Positions 1-5,136 of a stretch of DNA of 5,136 nucleotides are shown here, piece by piece. The translations under genes and the position numbers were made by a program. The notes under the pieces were generated by a model that had not been told where the DNA came from, did no database searches, and saw only the letters and a program-made list of their open reading frames with translations. How positions within the stretch are numbered: position 1 is the stretch's first letter; the number at the start of each line of letters is the position of its first letter. Source of the DNA: Rhodospirillales bacterium (GTDB lineage: Bacteria; Pseudomonadota; Alphaproteobacteria; Rhodospirillales; Magnetospirillaceae); the NCBI GenBank assembly GCA_030040955.1, contig JASHSH010000237.1, forward strand, positions 1 to 5,136, read 5' to 3'.

Positions 1-928
1 CAACGAGGGGCTCACCCATTTGCTCCTCGGCGACTTCGCCACTGGCTGGCCGCTGTACGAATGGCGCTGGCGCGGGGGGACCGACGAGTTGCGAATCCGC
101 GGATTCTCGCAGCCGCAATGGGACGGCGGAGCGATCGAGGGTCGCTCGATTCTGCTGCACGCCGAGGGCGGAATGGGCGATACCATCCAGTTCTGCCGAT
201 ATGCAAGCCAAGTGGCCGCCCGCGGCGCCCGCGTGTTGCTCGAGGTTCAGCGGCCACTGATCCAGCTGATGGCGGGCCTGAAAGGGGTGGAGCGGGTCAT
301 CGCCGAGGGCGACCCACTGCCGCCGTTCGACTTGCATTGTCCGCTGCTGAGCCTTCCAGGCATCTTTCGGACCGTTCTGGAGACGATACCGGCCGCGATT
401 CCGTATTTGCGACCCGACCCGGCGCGAATCACGGTCTGGCGGGGGCGCGTGTCCGAGGGCCGGCCGAACATCGGAATCGCCTGGTCCGGGAATCCGGCGC
501 ACAAGAACGACAGATATCGAACCATACCCGCATCGGTGTTTCGCGCGCAGATCGAGAAGACGGCAGCCCATTGGCATCTGCTGCAACCCGAGTTGCGCGA
601 GGGTGACTCGGAGGCCGTCGCGGGGATGTCAGGCTTCACCGATCACCGCGTTCACTTGGCCGATTTCGCCGAGACCGCCGCGTTGGTGAGCTTGATGGAT
701 CTGGTGATCTCGGTCGACACCGCGGTCGCGCATCTCGCCGGCGCGTTGGGCAAGCCGGTGTGGGTGCTGCTGCCCTTCGCCTCCGACTGGCGTTGGCTCC
801 TGGGACGGAGCGACAGCCCCTGGTATCCGACGATGCGTATCTTTCGCCAATCTGCGCCGGGAGATTGGGACGGTGTGCTGGACGCTGTGGAAGAGGCGCT
901 CGCCGCCGCTCTTCCAGCGATCCGCTGA
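1..928 (+). CDS. TPR-associated glycosyltransferase, C-terminal part (5' end outside window)
   Basis: This is the C-terminal 308 residues of a larger protein. The frame is open to the left edge, and the first visible residues (NEGLTHLLLGDF) read as the end of a TPR helix, so no start lies in the window; the TTG at 20 is internal. The order of motifs is GWPLYEWRW (visible residues 15-23), HAEGGMGDTIQF (53-64, a GEGxGDxIQF-type loop that opens the Rossmann-like half), PFDLHCPLLSLP, IAWSGNPAHKNDRYR (159-173), then VISVDTAVAHLAGALGKPVW (225-244), PFASDWRWL and SPWYP (262-266). The SVDTxxAHLAGALGKPVW block is the nucleotide-sugar site region of heptosyltransferase-like GT-B folds. This combination is common in proteobacterial proteins annotated as tetratricopeptide repeat glycosyltransferases. 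It is presumably cytoplasmic, as no membrane segment is visible. Donor and acceptor are not readable from the sequence. It lies 46 nt upstream of a GT41 gene on the same strand and is probably co-transcribed with it. Confidence 0.88.
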   Translation, partial: NEGLTHLLLGDFATGWPLYEWRWRGGTDELRIRGFSQPQWDGGAIEGRSILLHAEGGMGDTIQFCRYASQVAARGARVLLEVQRPLIQLMAGLKGVERVIAEGDPLPPFDLHCPLLSLPGIFRTVLETIPAAIPYLRPDPARITVWRGRVSEGRPNIGIAWSGNPAHKNDRYRTIPASVFRAQIEKTAAHWHLLQPELREGDSEAVAGMSGFTDHRVHLADFAETAALVSLMDLVISVDTAVAHLAGALGKPVWVLLPFASDWRWLLGRSDSPWYPTMRIFRQSAPGDWDGVLDAVEEALAAALPAIR

Positions 929-974
929 CCGGGACCGGCCTTATCGCGCGTTCAAATTCGGGAACGGTCCCAGG

Positions 975-2885
975 ATGGCGGAGGCGGAGGCACGCGAATT
1001 ATTCGAGCGCGCGGTGGCCGCGCAACGCGGCGGCCGTCGAGACGAGGCGATCGACCTCTATCGGCGGGTCTCCGCCCTCAATCCACGCTCGGCGGCCGCG
1101 CGCAACAATCTCGGCATGCTGCTGATCGAGGCGGACAAGCTCGAACAAGCGGTCGTCGAGCTGGAAACGGCGGTCACGCTGCGGCCCGACTATCCGGAAG
1201 CGCTGAACAATCTTGGCATCGCGCTGCGGCGATTGCGCGACCTCCCGCGCGCCGAAGTGGTTCTGCGCCGTTCCCTCGAACTGCGCCCCGACAACGGGGA
1301 TGCCCACTACAATCTGGGATACGTGCTGCGCGACGCGAACCGTCTGCCGGGCGCCGCCGCCGAATTTCGGCGTTCGCTGGAACTGCGGCCGGACCGCGTC
1401 ACCGCGTTCCTGCTCCTGGCCGACACGCTGGCGGATCTGGGCGACCATGCCGGCGCGATCGCCGCGCTGGCACGTGCCGCGCTCCTCGATCCGGACAACG
1501 GCGCCATCCTGGGTGCCCTGGAGAACCACCATCGGCTCGCTTGCGACTGGCGCGAGATCGATCGGCTGCAATCGGTGGTGCTGTCGGCGGTGCGGGAGGG
1601 AGATGCCAATGTCGATCCTTCGACCCTGATCCTCAACGAATCGACACCCGAGGAACAGCTCGTCTGCGTCCGTGCCTACGCCGCCGGCATCGCCGCGAGT
1701 TGCACGCCGCTGCCTCCCGCCGGACGGAGCCGCCCCTCGGGCCGGTTGCGCATCGGCTATCTGTCGGAGCATTTTCGCTCGCATGCCACCGCCCGGCTGC
1801 TGGTCGAGACGATCGAACTGCACGACCGGGAGCGGTTCGAGGCGATCGCATATTCCTACGGACGCGACGACGCGAGCCCGCTGCGCCGCCGGATCGAACG
1901 CGCGTTCGACCGATTCGTCGAGATCGGCGCGATGTCCGACCTGCGCGCGGCCCAGCGGATCCGCGAGGACGGCGTCGACATTCTCGTCGATCTGATGGGT
2001 TACGTGGGCACCGGAAGAACCGAAATCCTGGCCTATCGGCCGTCGCCGGTGCAGGTGAACTATCTGGGCTATCCGGGGACCATGGGTGCGCCGTTCATCG
2101 ACTATATCGTCGCGGACCCGTTTTTGGTTCCCGAAGGCGGCGAGCGGTTCTACGCGGAGAAACTGGCGGTTCTGCCGCGCTGCTATCAGCCCAACGACCG
2201 CAAGCGCGAGATCGCGGGACGAGCGCCGACGAGGGCGGAATGCGGCCTCCCGGAACCGGGGTTCGTGTTCTGCTGCTTCAATCATCCGCGCAAGCTCAAC
2301 CCCCGCATGTTCGACATCTGGATGCGGCTGCTGGAGGCGGTGCCTGGCAGTGTGCTCTGGCTGCTCGAGGGGGCGCCCGGTGCCACCGCAAATCTGCGGC
2401 GCGAAGCCGCGGCGCGCGGCGTGAGCGGGGACCGGCTGGTATTCGCCCCGAGGCTGCCTCTGGCGGAGCATATGGCCAGGCACCGGGTGGCGGACCTGTT
2501 CCTGGACACCCTGCCGTGCAACGCGCACACGACGATGAGCGACGCGCTGTGGGAAGGGCTGCCGGCGGTGAGCTGCGCGGGTCAAACCTTTGCCGGACGC
2601 GTCGGCGGAAGCCTGCTGCACGCGGTCGGGCTGGCGGAACTGGTCGCCGAGAACCTTGCCGACTACGAGACCCTGGCCCTCGCCCTTGCACGCGATCCGG
2701 ACCGGCTGCGAGCGATCCGCGAGCGCTTGATCGCCAGCCGCCCGAATGTGCCGCTGTTCGATACGCCCGCCTACACGCGTGCACTGGAGGCCGCGTTCCA
2801 GCGCATGTGGGAGATGCACGCTGGCGGACAATCGCCCCAATCGTTCCGGATTTCCGCCGACGGAGAAGGCACGGAGCGGAAATGA
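975..2885 (+). CDS. TPR-repeat GT41 glycosyltransferase (O-GlcNAc transferase/SPINDLY-like)
   Basis: A complete cytoplasmic protein of 636 residues when started at ATG 975. Residues about 6-177 hold five TPR units; RRSLELRPD occurs in two successive ones. Residues 178-256 are a linker. The GT41 catalytic region runs from about 257 (RLRIGYLSEHF) to the end: His270 in FRSHA, matching the catalytic-site His498 of human OGT; GVDILVDLMGY (333-343); YLGYPGTMGAPFIDYI (363-378); FVFCCFNHPRK ending at Lys440, which matches UDP-binding Lys842; GSVLWLLEG (458-466); HTTMSDALWEGLP (518-530, the HTTxxD uridine/phosphate site); and a final FQRMWEMHAGG. The two lobes are joined directly, without the intervening domain of animal OGT, as usual in bacteria. 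The family transfers a sugar from a nucleotide donor to protein (Ser/Thr, or Asn in HMW1C types). The sugar and target here are unknown. A GTG at 873 would add 34 residues, but these overlap the upstream gene and do not look like TPR. The start at 975 has only a weak GGGA (960-963) in front, so coupling to the upstream gene is plausible. Confidence 0.93.
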   Translation: MAEAEARELFERAVAAQRGGRRDEAIDLYRRVSALNPRSAAARNNLGMLLIEADKLEQAVVELETAVTLRPDYPEALNNLGIALRRLRDLPRAEVVLRRSLELRPDNGDAHYNLGYVLRDANRLPGAAAEFRRSLELRPDRVTAFLLLADTLADLGDHAGAIAALARAALLDPDNGAILGALENHHRLACDWREIDRLQSVVLSAVREGDANVDPSTLILNESTPEEQLVCVRAYAAGIAASCTPLPPAGRSRPSGRLRIGYLSEHFRSHATARLLVETIELHDRERFEAIAYSYGRDDASPLRRRIERAFDRFVEIGAMSDLRAAQRIREDGVDILVDLMGYVGTGRTEILAYRPSPVQVNYLGYPGTMGAPFIDYIVADPFLVPEGGERFYAEKLAVLPRCYQPNDRKREIAGRAPTRAECGLPEPGFVFCCFNHPRKLNPRMFDIWMRLLEAVPGSVLWLLEGAPGATANLRREAAARGVSGDRLVFAPRLPLAEHMARHRVADLFLDTLPCNAHTTMSDALWEGLPAVSCAGQTFAGRVGGSLLHAVGLAELVAENLADYETLALALARDPDRLRAIRERLIASRPNVPLFDTPAYTRALEAAFQRMWEMHAGGQSPQSFRISADGEGTERK

Positions 2886-2912
2886 AAAGGGCGGGACCCG
2901 AAGATCCCGCCC
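2885..2912 (-). terminator. Intrinsic terminator of the pilin gene
   Basis: Read on the - strand, 2912 to 2889 forms an 8-bp perfect stem, GGGCGGGA with TCCCGCCC, extended inward by a U-G wobble and a C-G pair that closes a UUCG tetraloop. It is followed at once by four U residues (2888-2885). It lies 25 nt past the pilin stop codon. In the + direction the same bases form a hairpin with an A/C mismatch near the loop and are followed by CCTGCACC, so no U run is present. The U run overlaps the last base of the convergent GT41 stop codon (2883-2885). Confidence 0.85.
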
Positions 2913-2937
2913 CTGCACCGGATGATGGAGCTGCTTG

Positions 2938-3759
2938 CTACTGAGTCGCCCAGATGAGCGCGCAATACAGCGCCGCCGTATTCGCGGTGTTTTGCAAGCC
3001 ATAGGTCGACGAGGTGCTGGCGGTACAGGCACCCGCGCCGCAGCAATTGAGGGCGGCCGAGTAGCTGGTGGCCAGGATTTGTCCAGTCTCCGGCAGGCCA
3101 TCGTCGTACTTGATGTCGATCTGGGCCGCGTCCTGCTCCCGCATGGCGGGGCCGTTCGCTGTGGTCAGAACGGTTGGGTTGGCTATGCCGGCGATGCGAA
3201 CCATCTTGTTCGCGGTCGAAGAACCAGTGCCCGTGGGCACGCTGAAGTCCGCATAGGTCAGATAGCTGGTGCCCATCTTGCCGAGCATATTGAAATTGGC
3301 CGTATTCGACGCCGTGGCCCCAGGCGAATTCGTCTCCACGCCCGACAGCAGATTCGCTGACTGCAGCTCGTACCAAACCGCATTCGGCTCCGTACTCGCA
3401 GCCTCGCCCGTGCTGTCCGGGTCCGCGGACGGCGTCGCCGTATTCGTCGCCACAATTCCGTTTCCGTCCCCGTTGAACGACTTGTCGATGCCGAGCTGCA
3501 ACGAGGCCTGCGGGTCGTCGCCGGGATAGAAGCTGAACTTGTCCCAAAAGGTCTGCACCGCGGCCTTGACCGCGTCGATCTGGGCCACCTGAACCTTGAC
3601 GCGGCCGTTGTTGACGATCTCCTGGCCCTTCAAGATGCCGCCGACCAGCAGGCCGACGATGACCAGCACGATCGCCATTTCCACCAGGGTGAAACCCTGC
3701 TGGGCGGCCGAGACCGGGCCAACGGCCGGACCGCCGCGAAAGAGTTCACGCAACTTCAC
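2938..3759 (-). CDS. Type IV pilin-like / pseudopilin precursor with class III signal peptide
   Basis: Encodes an exported pilin-fold subunit of a type IV pilus or type II secretion-like filament. The N-terminus carries the prepilin peptidase signature QQG|FTLVEMAIVLVIVGLLVG: cleavage after Gly, mature Phe1 (for N-methylation), Glu5, and a hydrophobic helix of about 20 residues, continued by an amphipathic helix through KVQVAQIDAVKAAVQTFWDKF. Downstream are YPGDDP, a Gly/Asn/Asp loop (NGDGNG), a Ser/Thr/Ala-rich stretch, IDIKYDDGLPETG (typical of pseudopilin C-terminal halves) and four Cys within the last 35 residues, likely disulfides. I chose GTG 3759 because GGAGGA (3770-3765) precedes it at 5 nt. 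This gives 273 residues, a 22-residue leader and a 251-residue mature protein. The alternatives ATG 3774 and GTG 3777 have no visible ribosome binding site. The leader is longer than in type IVa pilins (about 6), although mature Phe1 is IVa-like. The mature protein is larger than most major pilins, so it could be a minor or special-purpose pilin. No pilus assembly genes lie in the window. Confidence 0.92.
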   Translation of the reverse strand: MKLRELFRGGPAVGPVSAAQQGFTLVEMAIVLVIVGLLVGGILKGQEIVNNGRVKVQVAQIDAVKAAVQTFWDKFSFYPGDDPQASLQLGIDKSFNGDGNGIVATNTATPSADPDSTGEAASTEPNAVWYELQSANLLSGVETNSPGATASNTANFNMLGKMGTSYLTYADFSVPTGTGSSTANKMVRIAGIANPTVLTTANGPAMREQDAAQIDIKYDDGLPETGQILATSYSAALNCCGAGACTASTSSTYGLQNTANTAALYCALIWATQ

Positions 3760-3764
3760 GATTG

Positions 3765-3770
3765 TCCTCC
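3765..3770 (-). promoter_or_regulatory. Ribosome binding site deciding the pilin start
   Basis: On the - strand the bases GGAGGA are followed by a 5-nt spacer (CAATC) and GTG at 3759-3757. This is a near-ideal Shine-Dalgarno match and spacing. It lies inside the coding part of the two longer start options (ATG 3774, GTG 3777), which argues against those. Confidence 0.75.
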
Positions 3771-3945
3771 GCATCACAGGGGTTCCGAAACCTTGCCCAC
3801 GGCTCGCCGGCGGCCAATATCATCCCCCATCCCTTAACGCCGTCTTAGCATTCGCTTTCTTATTCCTTTGGTCGCACGCAAAACCCGGGCAATCAAAGGC
3901 TCCGCCCCCGGAGTGCGCGGAGTGTACGCGTTTCCCGCCCAAATG

Positions 3946-3957
3946 AAAACCGGTTTT
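3946..3957. repeat. 12-bp perfect palindrome AAAACCGGTTTT in the pilin upstream region
   Basis: AAAACCGGTTTT is a perfect palindrome. It is flanked as TGAAAACCGGTTTTTCA, which is symmetric but for one extra T. It lies in the 240-nt gap (3760-3999) between the anchored-protein gene and the pilin gene, 43 nt past the stop of the former and about 190 nt before the start of the latter. The AT-rich arms around a CCGG core stand out from the GC-rich surroundings. As RNA the stem would be only four A-U pairs, so it is not a terminator. It could be a dimeric regulator's operator. That role is inferred from symmetry and position only. Confidence 0.4.
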
Positions 3958-3999
3958 TCAGGGCCGTTTCCGACCGGAAATCCGCCCGTAGCCCACCGG

Positions 4000-4701
4000 T
4001 CATTGCCGCTGCTTGAACCGCAGGATGGCCTGAAACAGTTGACGCTTTTCCTCCTCGACCGCTTCGCGATCCTGCGGGGTGACGGAGGCCAGGGCGGCCT
4101 GCTCGTCGGCCTCGTCGCCGGCGACGTGATAGAGATGCGCCGGCAATACCCGAACCCAGGGCGGAACCCGGGGCGAGCGCAGCTCGGGTGACTGGAGGTC
4201 GTGGGCGATCGCCTTGATCAGGGCCGGGTCGGCGATCGGGTGCTGCGCCTTTCCCGCCGCCCAAACCAGCCATGGCCATTCGCGTTCCGGATCGCGCAGC
4301 GACATGGTCCGCAAATAGTCGACGATCTTGCGCACGCGCCCGCGATCGATATCAACCTCGCCGAAATAGCGCGCCGCCAGCTCGTGCGTGTACTCCGCGT
4401 GATCGGCGTTGATGCCGTCGAGTGCCCGCAGCCAGTCCACCACGCGGTCGTAGTCGAACTCCTTCAACCGCCGCATGCGGCCGCCGCCGTCTCCAACGCC
4501 TTGTAGCCAGCGGCCGAGATGGCGGAACAGAAATTCCTCGTCGCCGAACGCCATCGCCTTGAGCGTCAACGGGCTGGGAACCGCGGGCATCTCCTCGATG
4601 GCCGGGCGCAGGTCGCGGATGCGGGAGTCGTACCAGCTCTGCACCAGCAGCAGCGACAGGATGGCGAGCCAGAGCAACGCGGTTACTTGCCTTGCGCGCA
4701 T
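4000..4701 (-). CDS. Single-pass membrane-anchored protein of unknown function, 233 aa
   Basis: The product starts MRARQ followed by one hydrophobic segment (about residues 7-22, ALLWLAILSLLLV) without a clear signal peptidase site. It is therefore most likely an inner-membrane anchor with the rest in the periplasm. The remainder is charged and reads as a series of helices: LTLKAMAFGDEEFLFRHLG (45-63), FDYDRVVDWLRALDGINAD (82-100), YTHELAARYFGEV (104-116), RVRKIVDYL (122-130), WPWLVWAAGKAQHP (142-155), then a basic/acidic C-terminus ending in EEEKRQLFQAILRFKQRQ. Paired helices of this sort suggest a TPR- or alpha-solenoid-like fold, but no TPR consensus is clear. I recall similar conserved hypothetical proteins in proteobacteria but cannot name a family. 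ATG 4701 lies 3 nt after the permease stop (TGAGCGATG on the - strand). There is little Shine-Dalgarno sequence, so translation is probably coupled to the permease gene. A partner role with that transporter is inferred from this arrangement. Confidence 0.85.
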   Translation of the reverse strand: MRARQVTALLWLAILSLLLVQSWYDSRIRDLRPAIEEMPAVPSPLTLKAMAFGDEEFLFRHLGRWLQGVGDGGGRMRRLKEFDYDRVVDWLRALDGINADHAEYTHELAARYFGEVDIDRGRVRKIVDYLRTMSLRDPEREWPWLVWAAGKAQHPIADPALIKAIAHDLQSPELRSPRVPPWVRVLPAHLYHVAGDEADEQAALASVTPQDREAVEEEKRQLFQAILRFKQRQ

Positions 4702-4704
4702 CGC

Positions 4705-5136
4705 TCAGAACGTCCGCACCCGCAAATCGCGGATGGTTGCGAGCAGCAGCAGCGGCACGTAGATCGCCGTCTGCAACAACAACTCCGGCAGTCCCCAACC
4801 ACCGCCGGGCCCGACCACCAGCCACCTGCTCTGCCCGAACAGGTCGAGCCTCGGCATGATCGCCGCGATCAGCGCCATGGCTCCCGACGTCGCGTCATTG
4901 GCGAATTCGTTGTGGCCGAGCCCGGAGCCGAAAGTCGCGGCGCCCAGCAAGTATGCGGCGGTCCGGCCGAGCGCGTAGAACCCGAAGGTGACCAGAACCG
5001 CCGCGGTCGCGCTGCGCAGCGCCATCGCGCAGAACAGGCCCATGGCGACGACGATCCAGCTCTCCAGCACCATGCTGGCCTCCCACTCGGCCATTCCGGC
5101 GCCGCCGGGCGCGAAGGCTACGAGCAGCAGCGGTGC
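4705..5136 (-). CDS. ABC-2-type transporter permease, C-terminal end (5' end outside window)
   Basis: The last 143 residues of an integral inner-membrane protein. The frame is open to the right edge, where it begins with a hydrophobic APLLLVAFAPGG, so the ATG at 5094 is internal. Visible segments are a helix WIVVAMGLFCAMALRS, a second helix AVLVTFGFYALGRTAAYLLGA, a soluble loop with GLGHNEFANDATSG, a helix ending in IAAIMPRLDLFGQ, then WLVVGPGGG, and a last membrane helix ELLLQTAIYVPLLLLATI followed by a basic tail RDLRVRTF. The order of a PRLDLF-type turn, a short polar loop, a final helix and a short basic cytoplasmic end is typical of ABC-2 permeases of the NosY/multidrug-export type, which pair with a separate ATPase. 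The ATPase would be expected further right, outside the window. Substrate cannot be told. The gene is followed 3 nt later by the anchored protein, as one operon. Confidence 0.72.
   Translation of the reverse strand, partial: APLLLVAFAPGGAGMAEWEASMVLESWIVVAMGLFCAMALRSATAAVLVTFGFYALGRTAAYLLGAATFGSGLGHNEFANDATSGAMALIAAIMPRLDLFGQSRWLVVGPGGGWGLPELLLQTAIYVPLLLLATIRDLRVRTF

Noticed and set aside
873..974. Longer GTG start for the GT41 gene
   Set aside because: The added 34 residues overlap the upstream gene by 56 nt, contain no TPR-like pattern, and the GTG has a GGGA only 2 nt before it. ATG 975 directly precedes the first TPR helix.
1541..2944. 467-codon + strand frame overlapping the GT41 gene in another phase
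   Set aside because: It is out of phase with the GT41 protein, has an Arg/Gly/Ala-rich low-complexity translation and no domain. It is a frame shadow.
999..3101. Very long antisense open frame (700 codons, - strand) across the GT41 gene
   Set aside because: It is the mirror of a strongly conserved GT41 coding frame in GC-rich DNA, where antisense frames stay open by codon bias. Its translation is Arg/Gln/Pro-rich, with no recognisable domain, and it runs into the true pilin gene.
2771..3547. 258-codon - strand frame overlapping the pilin
   Set aside because: It is a different phase of the pilin gene, lacks the prepilin signature, and runs past the terminator into the GT41 3' end. It is a shadow.
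3967..3980. Inverted repeat TTTCC-GACC-GGAAA as terminator of the permease operon
   Set aside because: The stem is only 5 bp, mostly A-U, and no U run follows on the - strand. It is too weak to call.
3760..3999. Sigma-70 promoter for the pilin
   Set aside because: I looked for -35/-10 pairs on the - strand. GATATT and TAAGAA are passable -10 elements, but neither has a TTGACA-like box at 16-18 nt, so no sigma-70 promoter can be supported by eye.
4352..4825. 157-codon - strand frame across the junction of permease and anchored protein
   Set aside because: It is a shadow in another phase. The permease end and the anchored protein, each with coherent hydrophobic and helical pattern, explain the region.

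Overview
The window is a GC-rich stretch of bacterial chromosome with five real genes, all read in frame without interruption. The GC-rich codon use, the style of the TPR-linked glycosyltransferases and the form of the prepilin suggest an alphaproteobacterium, perhaps of the Rhodospirillales. That placement is inferred from protein style only. I see no tRNA, rRNA, CRISPR array, insertion sequence or integration scar.

Layout. On the + strand there are two glycosyltransferase genes in tandem. The first (1-928, start outside the window) is the C-terminal part of a TPR-associated glycosyltransferase of the kind with a GT-B-like C-terminal half. The second (975-2885) is a TPR plus GT41 (O-GlcNAc transferase/SPINDLY-type) protein, 46 nt downstream and probably co-transcribed. 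Convergent to them on the - strand are three genes, in their own transcription order: the C-terminal end of an ABC-2-type permease (5136-4705), a single-pass membrane-anchored protein of unknown function (4701-4000, 3 nt after the permease), and, after a 240-nt gap, a class III signal-peptide pilin/pseudopilin (3759-2938).

The pilin gene ends in a strong intrinsic terminator (10-bp stem, UUCG loop, U run). Its U run touches the stop codon of the GT41 gene. The terminator has a U tract only in the pilin direction. The pilin start is best placed at a GTG (3759) preceded by GGAGGA at 5 nt, rather than at the upstream ATG/GTG, which lack a ribosome binding site.

How they may work together. The two cytoplasmic glycosyltransferases could modify a surface protein, such as flagellin or this Ser/Thr-rich pilin, or contribute to polysaccharide synthesis. 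The link to the pilin rests on adjacency only. The permease and its anchored partner look like one operon for export or envelope work, with unknown substrate. I found no clear evidence of a wholly new system. The least explained gene is the anchored protein at 4000-4701.
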